A DNA stretch of 64,000 bases from Takakia lepidozioides (taxonomy: Eukaryota; Streptophyta; Takakiopsida; Takakiales; Takakiaceae): contig CM060732.1 in the NCBI GenBank assembly GCA_030704615.1, positions 7,128,001-7,192,000 of the forward strand. The letters run 5' to 3'. The notes under the pieces were generated by a model. The model saw only the letters and a list, made by a program, of their open reading frames with translations, searched no databases and was not told the origin of the DNA. Both the position numbers and the translations under genes were made by a program. This document shows positions 1 to 11,884 of this stretch, piece by piece. Position 1 is the stretch's first letter, and each line of letters starts with the position of its first letter.

Positions 1-89
1 CGTCTGCTGAGGGCCCCACTTTCTCCCCTCTACTGGTACATATCAAAATCACTCCAAGAGCCATAGTGTTGGAAAACTGCCTTCGCATC

Positions 90-3000
90 CTTGATGCTCC
101 CACATTTGCCATACATGTCCACGAGGGCACTGTCCAGAATCACAATCAGGTACAATTCCAGCTTTGACAATGAAACCATGGACCCGATCTTCCCTTTTCC
201 AGAGCTGGCAAGCTTGCCCTTGATGCTCCCACATTTGGCGTACATGTCCACGAGGGCATTGTTCAGAATCACATCAGGTACAATTCCAGCTTTGACAATG
301 AAACCATGGACCTCTTCCCTTTTCCAGAGCTGCCAGGCTTGCCCTTCATGCTGACACATTTGGCATACATGTCCACGAGGGCATTGTCCAGAATCACATC
401 AGGTATGATTCCAGCTTTGACAATGAAACCATGGACCTCTTCCCTTTTCCAGAGCTGCCAGGCTTGCCCTTGATGCTCCCACATTTGGCATACATGTCCA
501 CGAGGGCATTGTCCAGAATCACAGTCAGGTACAATTCCAGCTTTGACAATGAAACCATGGACCTGATCGGAACCTTTTCCAGAGCTGGCAGGCTTGCCAT
601 TGATGCTCCCACGTTTGGCATACATGTCCACGAGGGCATTGTCCAGAATCACAATCACGTACAATGCAAGCTTTGACAATGAAACCATAGACCTGATCTT
701 CCATTTTCCAGAGCTGGCAGGCTTGCCCTTGATGCTCCCACATTTGGCGTACATGTCCACGAGGGCATTGTTCAGAATCACATCAGGTGCAATTCCACCT
801 TTCACAATGAAACCATGGACCTCTTCCCTTTTCCAGAGCTGCCAGGCTTGCCCTTCATGCTGACACATTTGGCATACATGTCCACGAGGGCATTGTCCAG
901 AATCACATCAGGTATAATTCCAGCTTTGACAATGAAACCATGGACCTCTTCCTTTTTCCAGAGCTGCCAGGCTTGCCCTTGATGCTCCCACATTTGGCAT
1001 ACATGTCCACAAGGGCATTGTCCAGAATCACAATCAGGTACAATTCCAGCTTTGACAATGAAACCATGGACCTGATCACAACCTTTTCCAGAGCTGGCAG
1101 GCTTGCCATTGATGCTCCCACGTTTGGCATACATGTCCACGAGGGCATTGTCCAGAATCACAATCACGTACAATGCAAGCTTTGACAATGAAACCATAGA
1201 CCTGATCTTCCCTTTCCCAGAGCTGGCAGGCTTGCCCTTCATGCTCCCACATTTGGCATACATGTCCACGAGGGCATTGTCCAGAATCACAATCACGTAC
1301 AATGCAAGCTTTGACAATGAAACCATAGACCTGATCTTCCCTTTCCCAGAGCTGGCAGGCTTGCCCTTCATGCTCCCACATTTGGCATACATGTCCACAA
1401 GGGCATTGTCCAGAATCACAATCAGGTACAATTCCAGCTTAGACAATGAAACCACGGACTTGATCTTCCCTTTTCCAGAGCTGGCAGGCTTGCCCTTGAT
1501 GCTCCCACATTTGGTATCCCTAAAGCATGGACCTAATCTTCCCTTTCCCAGAGCTGCCAGGCTTGCCCTTCATGCTAACACATTTGGCATACATGTCCAC
1601 GAGGGCATTGTCCAAAATCACATCAGGTACAATTCCAGCTTTGACAATGAAACCATGGACCCGATCTTCCCTTTTCCAGAGCTGCCAGGCTTGCCCTTCA
1701 TGCTGAAACATTTGGCATACATGTCCACGAGGGCATTGTCTCGAATCACATCAGGTATAATTCCAGCTTTGACAATGAAACCATGGACCTCTTCCCTTTT
1801 CCAGAGCTGCCAGGCTTGCCCTTCATGCTGACACATTTGGCATACATGTCCACGAGGGCATTGTCCAGAATCACATCAGGTATAATTCCAGCTTTGACAA
1901 TGAAACCATGGACCTCTTCCTTTTTCCAGAGCTGCCAGGCTTGCCCTTGATGCTCCCACATTTGGCATACATGTCCACAAGGGCATTGTCCAGAATCACA
2001 ATCAGGTACAATTCCAGCTTTGACAATGAAACCATGGACCTGATCACAACCTTTTCCAGAGCTGGCAGGCTTGCCATTGATGCTCCCACGTTTGGCATAC
2101 ATGTCCACGAGGGCATTGTCCAGAATCACAATCACGTACAATGCAAGCTTTGACAATGAAACCATAGACCTGATCTTCCCTTTCCCAGAGCTGGCAGGCT
2201 TGCCCTTCATGCTCCCACATTTGGCATACATGTCCACGAGGGCATTGTCCAGAATCACAATCACGTACAATGCAAGCTTTGACAATGAAACCATAGACCT
2301 GATCTTCCCTTTCCCAGAGCTGGCAGGCTTGCCCTTCATGCTCCCACATTTGGCATACATGTCCACAAGGGCATTGTCCAGAATCACAATCAGGTACAAT
2401 TCCAGCTTAGACAATGAAACCACGGACTTGATCTTCCCTTTTCCAGAGCTGGCAGGCTTGCCCTTGATGCTCCCACATTTGGTATCCCTAAAGCATGGAC
2501 CTAATCTTCCCTTTCCCAGAGCTGCCAGGCTTGCCCTTCATGCTAACACATTTGGCATACATGTCCACGAGGGCATTGTCCAAAATCACATCAGGTACAA
2601 TTCCAGCTTTGACAATGAAACCATGGACCCGATCTTCCCTTTTCCAGAGCTGCCAGGCTTGCCCTTCATGCTGAAACATTTGGCATACATGTCCACGAGG
2701 GCATTGTCTCGAATCACATCAGGTATAATTCCAGCTTTGACAATGAAACCATGGACCTCTTCCCTTTTCCAGAGCTGCGAGGCTTGCCCTTCATGCTGAC
2801 ACATTTGGCGTACATGTCCACGAGGGCATTGTCCAGAATCACATCAGGTATAATTCCAGCTTTGACAATGAAACCATGGACCTCTTCCTTTTTCCAGAGC
2901 TGCCAGGCTTGCCATTGATGCTCCCACATTTGGCATACTTGTCCATGAGGGCATTGTCCACAATCACAATCAGGTACAATTCCAGCTTTGACAATGAAAC

Positions 3001-3430
3001 CATGGACCTGATCAGAACCTTTTCCAGAGCTGGCAGGCTTGCCCTTGATGCTCCCACATTTGGCATACATATCCACGAGGGCATTGTTCAAAATCACATC
3101 AGGTACAATTCCAGCTTAGACAATGAAACCATGGACCTGATCTTCCCTTTTCCAGAGCTGCCAGGCTTGCCCTTCATGCTAACACATTTGGCATACATGT
3201 CCACGAGGGCATTGTCCAGAATCACAATCAGGTACAATGCAAGCTTTTACAATGAAACCATGGACCCGATCTTCCCTTTTTCCAGAGCTGGCAGGCTTGC
3301 CCTTGATGCTCCCACATTTGGCATACATGTCCACGAGGGCATTGTTCATAATCACGTCAAATACAATTCCAGCTTTGACAATGAAACCATGGACCTCTTC
3401 CCTTTTCCAGAGCTGCCAAGCTTGCACACG
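90..3430 (-). repeat. Tandem array of ~129-bp units derived from a PPR motif
   Basis: About 26 head-to-tail copies of a unit usually 124-130 bp long, with some truncated units (one of 73 bp near 1507-1580). Read on the minus strand, each unit encodes a pentatricopeptide-type segment with the hallmark words HGFIVKAG, PDVILDNALVDMYAKCGS and a linker KGKPASSGKGK. LVDMYAKCG is typical of plant PLS-class PPR proteins. A normal PPR protein has different consecutive motifs, while here the same motif is copied over and over. Unit lengths that are not multiples of three shift the frame repeatedly, so no continuous PPR protein of the region's length is possible. I read it as a minisatellite grown from a PPR pseudogene rather than as a working organelle RNA-binding protein. 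The open frames on both strands are by-products of the repeat. Confidence 0.9.
833..2768 (-). repeat. 968-bp higher-order duplication inside the PPR array
   Basis: Two adjacent blocks, about 833-1800 and 1801-2768, match almost base for base at an offset of 968 bp. Each holds eight PPR-derived units in the same order, including the same truncated 73-bp unit. The translated open frames at 903-1148 and 1871-2116 are identical, and those at 1103-1831 and 2071-2799 differ by one residue. Near-identity against the much greater divergence between single units points to a recent unequal exchange or segmental duplication. The exact block edges are arbitrary within a unit. Confidence 0.85.
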
Positions 3431-4150
3431 CACTGCAAACGCACACAAATGTGTTGTGGTCGGGCTTCATCCCTTCCCCCATCATTTGGTCATGATAGGT
3501 CTCCAAAGGCTCCATCCCACTTCACTGTTGTGCACATCCTGCAAGCATCGCGCTCCACGACACCACATCTTGTTCAGCCATAGTGTTGAACACTCCCTCC
3601 GCATCCTCAATGCTCTCACATATATTTGGCATACATGTCCACGAGGGCATTGTTCAGAATCGCATCTGTTACAATTCCAGCTTTGGTGATGCAACCATGC
3701 ACCACTTTGCCCTTTTGCAGGGCTGCCAGACTTGCACACGCACTGCAAACGCACAATCTTGTTCAGCCATAGTGTTGAACACTCCTTTCGCATCCTCAAT
3801 GCTCCCACATTTGGGCATACATGTGTCCACCAGAGCAGTCATGTTCAGGATGACATCTGGTACAATTGCAAATTGTCACGATGGATCTCTTTGCCCTTTT
3901 CCAGGGCTGCCAGGCTCCCACACTCACTGCCAACACACACAAATGTTATGTGGTCGGGCTTCACCCTTCCCTCATCATTTGCTCATAGGTCTCCAAAGCC
4001 TCCATCCCATGCCCCTGCAAGCATCGCACTCCACGACACCACATCTCGTTTAGCCATAGTGTTGAACACTCCCTTGGCATCCTCGATGCACCCACATTTG
4101 GCATATATTTCCACCAGGGCAGTGTTCAAAATGACATCTGGTAATCTACC
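3420..4150 (-). pseudogene. Decayed PPR gene fragments next to the array
   Basis: Read on the minus strand, this stretch has more diverged PPR words in several frames. Near 4040 it encodes KRDVVSWSAMLAG, the classic start of a PLS PPR repeat. Near 4080-4140 it encodes PDVILNTALVEIYAKCG, and near 3600-3660 another MYAKCG-like segment. The pieces resemble normal alternating PPR repeats more than the array units do, so this could be the remnant from which the array arose. Frames are broken by stops and indels. There is no intact start, and no E or DYW domain is visible. Confidence 0.7.
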
Positions 4151-4925
4151 AGGCATTCACCTTTTTGCCTCGGTTGTCCCACCATTGACTGGATCAGAAA
4201 AGTATTCATTCCACACCTTCTCCTCATCTCTTGTACCTGTTTTTGGATACTTTCCTGTTGTCACATTGGCAGTATCATGTCAAAGTCACTTCAATCTATC
4301 AAAGATTCACTCAACCAGCTAACTTGCATAATTCAACATGGAAATTTAGGGCTGATTCTGATAAGGGGGAAAAACAGGGTGAAATGTGTTGAAGAAGGTG
4401 CCGTCATTGCCTGATTTTACCAATTGTGCCGCCGCTGCTGTGGCTTCCAGTTGACCATCTACCCATGCAGGTTTCTTGTAGCTAGGCAATGTTGTGCTTG
4501 AAATGTGGCCTTCTTGGATGAATCTGGACCCACACTCTATCCCTGCTCCTTCAACTATCCATGCCTCTCACAAATCATGCATACATCTTTGCCTTGCTGG
4601 TAGCAACTGACAATAACAGCCTACATTTGTTCTAGGAAACACCCAACTCAACTTCTCACACTAGTTCCTATGCTCAATTGCATCTGCTACTCTCTATAAT
4701 CCAACATGCATTCACCTTTTTGCCACAATTGGCCCACCATTGACTAGGGTCAGAAAAGTATGCAGGCCACAACTCCATGACTGTTTAGGGTTCACTGTCA
4801 CAAATGAAAGTGTGTTTGTCAGAATTTTGCCCACCCCAACAGCTCAGTCACTCCCACCCATGCAAGGTACCATGTTGTATCAAGTCTAAACCCTGGAAAA
4901 ATACATGCAATAGCAGAAACCAACT
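4150..4925. other. Intergenic stretch with a ~55-bp direct repeat
   Basis: No convincing gene. A segment of about 55 bp at 4149-4203 recurs with few changes at 4705-4760; both copies include cattcacctttttgcc followed by ccaccattgact. The rest is unremarkable non-coding sequence between the PPR remnants and the 3' end of the TNP2 gene. Confidence 0.5.
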
Positions 4926-7900
4926 CTAGACCATAGCACAACTGGCCTGGTACCTCCCATGTGGAGCTTGCCTCCGCCTTCTACCATTTTGCCTCTGCCT
5001 TGCAAGTGCATTCAAGTTGGCAATGGCCAATTCATCTGCCTCACTCAAAGGAACACAAACAGCAAGCTCAGTCATGATGTTATGAGGAATTTCAGGAGGC
5101 ACCATGCCTACATTAGTGTCTCCCTCACCCAGTGTCACTTCTGTAATATCGTGAACCACTCGTCGGGATCGAGGGTCCTTGTGAAGGACCACCTTCCAGT
5201 TCCCTCGTGAACTTTTTTCATCCGAGAAAAAAACTTGTTCCACCTGACTAGGGAATGTCCAGGGCTGCTCCATCCGAGGTAACATGCGACTGAACTCAAC
5301 CAAGAGAAAGTGTTTCATGGTGGCATTCCGGCCCACCATGTGTGACCTCACCCATCTACACAAGAACAGAATTGGGTGAAGAATTCCGTAATCCAGTTGA
5401 ATTATTTCTATTACAACACCCACATATTCCAATTGGGATAACACTCGTTTGAACATACCTGCTCTGTTTTCGCTTTCCTGATGGAATACTTGAGCAACTC
5501 CAGAATCAAATGTCACCCTGTCTGTGGCGCCAGTCCTCACGTATTGCTCGAAAGTGATTGCCGTAAGCATACATGGACTTGAAGCCCAAGGACTGTACTG
5601 CTGGTGGTATACATAAATGGCATATGTCCAAATCATAGGACTCACCTGAACTCACCTTGCGTTGGACAGCACCTTCAATCCATTCATGGAATGGAGCCAG
5701 TAAGCGCATATCTGTTGGGTATGGAATTTCTCCATTGTGGTGGTCTTGGTCTTGTCCACAAAGGAATGTTGTTCTGAACTCAGTGCGGGATGCTTCTATG
5801 AGTGCCATCTCCTCTTCATAGGCCCTGTCCAAATGAGAATTGCAAATTAGGATTACAGCTTATACCATTGGCAGAAATGAAACACACAAGATATGATAAG
5901 CAACATACTTACTCAAGGAATGGTTTCATGCAATCTGTGTTGTGCAAAATATACTCGTGTGCACTGTCTCGTTCTTGAATGGTGAGGACTCGTACACTTC
6001 CCAATCCTTGAACCACCTCCCCACTAACTGAGTCTTCTTCATTGGAGTCCCACACCCTTCGGCTTGTAGCATGAAATTCAGCCATATACTCAGTTAGAAA
6101 CCCTAGGGCCTCATCCAAAGCATACCCTTCCGCCATGCTCCCTTCAGGTCGGCTCATATTCCTTACATAGCCTTTAATGTCTTCATATACCGTTCCATAG
6201 GATACATCCAACGGCTAGACACGGGACCACACACCTCCAATTCGTCCACAAGGTGTACAAGCAAGTGAGTCATTATATCAAAAAATGACGGAGGGAATTC
6301 TTTCTCCAGCAGACACGTAGTGATTGCAACATCTTCTTTTAAAGCCGGTAGCTCAGTTGGATTAATGATCTTTGCACACACTTTTCGGAAGACTCGAGAA
6401 AGCCTCATAATTGCCATCCGTGGACCCCTTCCCAATACCCCTCGAATGCAAAGAGGTAAAATTTGCTGCATCATTACATGGTAGTCATGGGTTTTCATTG
6501 TAGACAGTTTATTGTCAGCCACATGTTTCTGGAATGTGGCAGCATAACCTGTGGGGGCCTTTACTGCAGCCAATGTTTCCAAAAACAGCACCTTCTCATC
6601 TTCAGTAAGAACATATGGGGCCAAAGGCTTCACCAACTTGTTCGGGTGAGAGGGATGGGGTCTCAACCACAAGTGTTCACGAATGACATTGAGTTCCATA
6701 TCCTTCCTAGATGTGGCTGTGTCCTTCTCCCCAAGAATGGTTCTCGGCACATTCTCACACAAATTTTTTTCACAATGCATCACATCCAGTGTGTATCGGA
6801 TGAGTAAGTCTTTCCAGTATGGCAATTGGTTCAAAACAGTGACCCGTTTCATGCCATGTTCCTTTGAAGGGTCCTGTTTTCCCCCCTCAGCCGCCCCTCC
6901 CATTGCGAGATACAACTCTCTGGTTTTAGCCCGGTCAAATTGCTCACTTGCAGTGACCACCATAGGAGCTGCTCTATGTTCCACATGTCCATTAAAGTGG
7001 GACGAGTTATTCCTATAGGGATGAACAGCAGGCAAGTATCTCCTATGACCAAGATACAAAACTTTTTTGCATGCCTTCGAGTACCTGGAATCAACATTAG
7101 GGCCGCAAGCTGGGCAGGCCTTGTATCCCCCGTGTGCGCATCCTGCTAGCAACCCATAAGCTGGAAAGTCGTGGATTGACCACATCAAGATGGCCCTCAT
7201 GCGAAATGACTGTTGCCCCACTAGGCTACTTCCATCCAATGCCTCCACACCAACTTCCCACAACAATTTTAGCTCATCCACAAAAGGCTGCAGATAAACA
7301 TCTGCATTGTCATTTCCCACAGATTGTGGTCCAGGAATCAATAAAGCCAACATCGTGAAAAATGGCTTAGTACACAGCCAGGGTGGAAGATTATAGTTTA
7401 CCAACATGACAGGCCAAGTTGACCATTTGTTTGATTTATCACTGTAAGGATTGACACCATCCCATGCGAGACCCAATCGCAGATTTATGGGGTCCGCTGC
7501 AAACTCAGGCCATTTTTGGTCAATGTGGGCCCAAGCCTTGCTGTCTGCTGGGTGCCTAACCAAGCCATCCAGACTTCGATTCTTAAAGTGCCATGACATT
7601 AACTCTGAGATGGATTTGGCTTTATACATTCGAAGCAGCCTTGGAATGATAGGGAAATGTCGAAGGACCTTACGAGGTACTGGTGTCTTCGTACCCACCA
7701 CATAACGACGTGCCTAACATTTTGGACAAACCTCCAAATTCTGAAGCTCCCTTCTGAACAACACACAGCCTTTCGGACATGCATGTATACTCTCGTAATG
7801 AAGCCCGAGTTCCATTATGAGTTGTTTTGCCTCATAGTGGGACTTTGGCAGGCAATTGTCTGTTGGCAACAGTTGTCTTCCTAACAATGTAAGGAGTTCA

Positions 7901-8379
7901 TCGACAAAGGTGTTTGACACACCATGGGTTTGACAAGCATTTAACAGCAGTAAGGTAGCAGACAATCGAGAGGAAGAACTCCCTACATATAAAGCCCTGG
8001 ATGCCTCGTGCTCAAAACGTAAGGCACTCGCTACACCACGATCACCATCGCTCTTCAGTTCACCATCAGTCTACTCTGGCACTCCATCTGTGTCCCATTG
8101 GCCCTGTGTTCCATCTCCCGGTTCCTCATGTGCATCACCAGTTTGCACCCCATTATCTATAGTTGCGAATGTCTCCCGGAGCATTCTAAGCATGTCAAGA
8201 TTACGATCCAAGGTATCAGAACCACCTGCAGGGCTGGTTTCCGTTCTAAACCCCTCATGTTCGTCTCCAGAGTTTTCCTGCTTAGTACATATCAGACGCC
8301 ACATGCAAGACTCATGCCCAACAACCTTGCTGCAATTGTTTCTTACCCTCACTGCCTTTTCATATGCACATGGAGACAA
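4926..8379 (-). pseudogene. CACTA (En/Spm) TNP2-type transposase, broken
   Basis: This resembles the TNP2 transposase of CACTA DNA transposons, which cuts the element at its CACTA termini. The N-terminal part (8379-7714) has LSATLLLLNACQTHGVSNTFVDELL and ends in a CPKC motif. The core (7701-6163) has RVLRHFP-like, DGVNPY, LPPWLCTKPFFTML, CPAC and the DUF4218-type WMYPMERYMKTLK. The C-terminal DUF4216-like part reads TDRVTFDSGVAQVFHQES and SQVEQVFFSDE near 5540-5230. In-frame TAG codons lie at 8071 and 7714. A one-base loss near 6165 shifts TLKGYVRN out of frame. A good GT-AG intron (about 5823-5912) joins KPFLE to AYEEEMAL, and a second intron near 5590-5640 is plausible. Family size and order are normal, so this is a recent but dead copy. 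The termini were not found. Confidence 0.88.
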
Positions 8380-8716
8380 AACTTTGGTGCAGATCGCAAA
8401 CCTGCTGATGGGTTGGGGAGTTTGCAGGGTGCTTTGCGCGCTTTGTCTTTGTTGGGGCTTCTTTCATCGTTTCCATCTCTGACTCCGAGCTGGTCTCATT
8501 GAAGTCTTCATGTGCGGCATGATCTTGGTCTCGCTGCAATTCTTGCTCTCGTGCCTCCTCTGTGTCTGACTCCGCTTGAACTTGCGCTTCCTCCTCTTGC
8601 TCTACCTCTTTCTCCCGTTGTGACATTGCAGAGTGCAGGAGTTGAACTCTGTGACTTCGGCGAGGAGGACCTGTGTGTTTGAGGATTTCCTCAACGAGGT
8701 GTTTAGGGCGACTCAA
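8360..8716 (-). CDS. Acidic N-terminal fragment, probably part of the TNP2 gene
   Basis: A 118-residue frame directly upstream of the transposase core on the same strand but in another frame. It opens with MSRPKHLVEEILKHTG and then has a long Glu/Gln/Asp-rich stretch followed by a Lys-rich patch. It has no recognisable catalytic motif. Its place and orientation suggest a 5' exon or a low-complexity linker of the CACTA gene; a splice to the frame starting at 8379 is possible but unproven. It could also be chance open sequence of biased composition. Confidence 0.35.
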   Translation of the reverse strand: MSRPKHLVEEILKHTGPPRRSHRVQLLHSAMSQREKEVEQEEEAQVQAESDTEEAREQELQRDQDHAAHEDFNETSSESEMETMKEAPTKTKRAKHPANSPTHQQVCDLHQSFVSMCI

Positions 8717-9023
8717 GCTCTCTTCGACGCTGCAAAGAAGAAGAAAGACAAAGTCAGCAGCTGCAAAACCCTAACATATCCTCTCTGTAGGTTTGGAGCT
8801 TTTAATGCGGTTTCATGGCTAGGGCTAGGTAGGGGATATGAAAAAAACCGAAGTTTGGACCTCTTTGCAATGTCGTAGATCTTCAGTCGTGCGAAGAATG
8901 CCTTGTTCTCCGCTTGACGCTTTGCTCATTCTACCTCCCTCGCTGTAGGCTTGCGCCCTGGTGTAACTTCTGGACACTCTATTTGGATCTCCATTTCCTG
9001 ACGAGTCTCACTCACTCGCCAAG

Positions 9024-9287
9024 ATGATCCCTCCTACTGCCCATCGATTGCAAAGGCAGACACAAGCAGAACATGACGATGACAGATTGTGGAAACTAGA
9101 GGAAGCGCGAGCAAGAAGACTGGGTCTTCGGAAAATTCTATGTCCATGCAATGCCTGTCATGGTGGGAACTGGCAAACCATTGGCCGGGCTAAGCGTCAT
9201 CTGCTTTTGAACTTGCGAGATCCTAACTTACGAGAACTCCCGGTGCATATCTCTGGATTCTCTTCCCTTTGCAGATGCATACTTTGA
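9024..9287 (+). CDS. Small Cys/His ORF opposite the TNP2 gene
   Basis: An 87-residue frame on the plus strand, divergent from the transposase. The core reads KILCPCNACHGGNW, then TIGRAKRHLLL and RDPNLREL. A CxC..C cluster followed by a downstream His recalls the N-terminal zinc-binding part of plant CACTA transposases (the Transpos_assoc type). It begins at an ATG 25 bp into open sequence and ends with TGA. It may be a second gene of the same element, or the rearranged N-terminus of a TNP2-like gene. No intron-linked partner exon was found. Confidence 0.45.
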   Translation: MIPPTAHRLQRQTQAEHDDDRLWKLEEARARRLGLRKILCPCNACHGGNWQTIGRAKRHLLLNLRDPNLRELPVHISGFSSLCRCIL

Positions 9288-9289
9288 AA

Positions 9290-9700
9290 TTATAAGAAAC
9301 AATTCAAATTCCTGGTAGCGGTATTGTTGTAAGGTGTAGAGTATTGTACATGTCCGTTTTCCTATTGCCACGTGCCTATATAATGGCACGTTCCACATCC
9401 ACTATTGCAAATGAAAAAACTCCCCATCTTATAGTTTGGGTGGGAAAAGGCTCACTGGAATGTCAACTCCAGTTGCCTGCTTTCTGGCTTGGTCTGGATT
9501 GTAATGAGGCCAACAGTTGTGGGGGTCATACTTCTTCTTCAACAAAGCCAGATAGACAATGCAACACTAGAGGCACTTGAAGTCCTTACCCCTAAACCCT
9601 CCAACATCTCTTTGCCAATTCAACTTGTGGACCATGTGCCTTTGTTTTCAGCAATGTGAGTGTTGGTACTCTTATGGTATGCTTGACTCTCCTTCATGAT
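9290..9700. other. Gene-free stretch
   Basis: Nothing recognisable. Short open frames here have no coding character. It may hold the terminus of the CACTA element or the end of the LINE, but no terminal repeat or poly-A tract is evident. Confidence 0.4.
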
Positions 9701-9877
9701 GGTATATAAATGTTGCCTCTTTTTCTTTTTTCATCTTGAACCCATAAACTGAGAATAGTGGTTTTGACTTGGTGATTGTCTCTCACCAATCCATGGACCA
9801 AGAAGAAGAACAACATGAACGGTAGTGACAAGCCACTTTGTCTAACTTCATTTTCATCAGAGAGAGAGAGATTGTAC

Positions 9878-11567
9878 TCATAAGACGTTGTTTGCCGTAG
9901 CCTTGTGGACATTGACCCCGCGCCCAATTTGAGCGGGAACAAAAGGGACAGAACCTACCTCTGTCAGGGGCTGACGTTGGTAGTAAGACTTACCTTCATA
10001 TATAGAATTAATTCGGGTTTTCCAGATATCCTCTAGAAATCCTTCTTGTATAGATTGACAATGACGCCCTGTCACCAACAAAAGGGGATCGTTTCAGTCT
10101 TCTAGATCAGGTTAAAGAGGAGAAGTAGGGATTGAATTTTGTCTTGAAGTTGATGGATTGAACCGTCTCTGCCAACGCCTGATTTATGTTGACAACCCGC
10201 ATGGGATCGCCACTGTGCTTGATAAGCTCATTGACAATACCATCAGGTCCACCAGCTTTATATCCATTTAGATGTTCAATTGCTTCCACAATCTCAGAAG
10301 GACTAATGGGAGCGTTATAAGCCATTGAAATATACTCCAGTTCATCAGGGCTGTTTTGCATCATAGGAACAGTTTTTCCAACTGTGTCCCTCCATTCAGT
10401 AGAAGACCCCTCACTGTTAGACCTAGAAGTTATGCCAAGGATACTGTAGTGAGTTTCAAAGGTTTTGACAATGTCAACCGATAAAGTCACCAGTGCACCT
10501 TTAGTAGTCTTCAGCGCTTGTACTTGCTGACCGTTTTTCGGCTTGTACAAATGTTGAAGGGCCAACCATAATTTCTTGTCATTACCACCATGGTGGTTTG
10601 AGTTTATTTCACTGTATAACTTGTCCCAGTATAATTTCTTCTGAGACCTAACAAGCTGTTTGATATCTTTACAGAGCTGGTAGTACCTCGCCCACAATTC
10701 TCTGTTGGTTTCCAAATTGCAGCACTCTTTATAGAGGGCTCGTCTCTCAGCTATCTTGAGTTTAATCTCATTGGTCCACCAATTAACAGTTCTACCATAG
10801 ACAATTAGTTTCATCCCAATGATCTTGTCAACCACGGAGGAAACGAAACTCTCCCAAGAGTCCCCTGCTCTTTCAACTTCATTTCTTGCGTTATCAGAGC
10901 GAGACTGAAGTTCTTGGAGCGATTGGACAAAATGAGGGAGAGCCTCTTGCAAGGGCTGGACATACTCAGCCTTGACCTCCTCATTATGGAGTTTTTCTAT
11001 GCGCCACTTCCGAATCGAATGTTTCACATATCTCTTGGTGTTGGGAAAACACCTTTTGATCTCATTCCAAACCAGGAAATGGTCAGAGGTACCAATATCA
11101 GTTCTGTTGATCAACACATTGGCACACTAGGGGAACAAATTTTTGTCCATTATGATATAATCCACAATGGAACGTTCCCCAGTTTGGGATTTCTCACGAG
11201 TCCACTGCACTTGGTCACCTCTTGTCCTGTTATTCAAGGTCAAAAGCTGAAGATCTTCTAGACAGTTAATTAACCGTCTGCCATTAGAATTCAGTTCGTC
11301 CTCACCAAAAGGTCCAATGATATCGTCCTGATGGAGCCCTTTGCCCACCCGGGCATTGAAGTCACCCAATAGCACCACCTGACCTTTGGCAAGGAACGAA
11401 GCACAGTCCAGCTTTACATCTTCGAAGGCTTTGTCTGCATCAGCACAAAGCGTCCCCTCTGTGGGCATGTAAACACAACCCACAAAGAGGTCCTTCGTCC
11501 TCGAGACTTTCAGAGAGAGAGAGAGAGAGAGAATGCACTTGTCGTGCGCATACATATCGCTACACAA
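9878..11567 (-). pseudogene. LINE retrotransposon fragment: APE endonuclease and start of RT
   Basis: A non-LTR retrotransposon ORF2 fragment on the minus strand. The endonuclease part (11530-11040) has GDFNARVG, SIVDYIIMD and DIGTSDHFLVW, standard APE-type motifs for nicking the target DNA. A connecting region follows with RTVNWWTNEIK and YWDKLYSEI, then the first RT motif GYKAGGPDGIVNELIKHSGD near 10200. One in-frame TAG (11127-11129) interrupts an otherwise continuous frame from 11567 to 10107. Past 10107 only faint coding remains (to about 9878), and the RT catalytic box is missing. The N-terminus of the endonuclease is cut off at a GA microsatellite that abuts the Ty3 element. Confidence 0.88.
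11511..11532. repeat. (GA)n microsatellite at an element junction
   Basis: About 11 GA dinucleotides lie exactly where the LINE endonuclease frame stops and the LTR-like end of the Ty3 element begins. Confidence 0.8.
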
Positions 11568-11624
11568 CTACATCGTTGTCCAAACCACACCACACATATA
11601 TGCACAATAAAGTAGTCTGCCACA
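11540..11624 (-). repeat. 85-bp LTR-like terminus (3' end of the Ty3 element)
   Basis: On the minus strand it starts TGTGGCAGAC immediately after the polypurine tract at 11625-11640 and ends CGACA, so it has TG...CA ends. It recurs with about four changes at 20967-21051 in the opposite orientation. 85 bp would be extremely short for an LTR, so it may be truncated. Confidence 0.5.
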
Positions 11625-11884
11625 ATCGCCCCCCTAGCTGGTGGATAGGTCCCTCTACCTCCAGATAGCTACAAGATGTAATAGCCACAGCTGTACTAAG
11701 TCCTCTATCACTGTCCCTATTGTACTCAAACTCTATAGACCAAGAGGCCGGGTACAAGAGTAGCCCCATCGTTAGTCGCCGTCTTGCAATCTGTGAACTT
11801 GAGCCAGGATCTCGTGTGTTCAAGGTCTCCTAGTAGCTGGGCCTTGCGTTTCTTGTTAGCCTTCCATGGTTGTATCCACTCCCA

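Noticed and set aside
91-3583. Plus-strand long frames across the first 3.5 kb
   Set aside because: They are the antisense of the PPR-derived units; LVDMYAKCG on the minus strand explains them.
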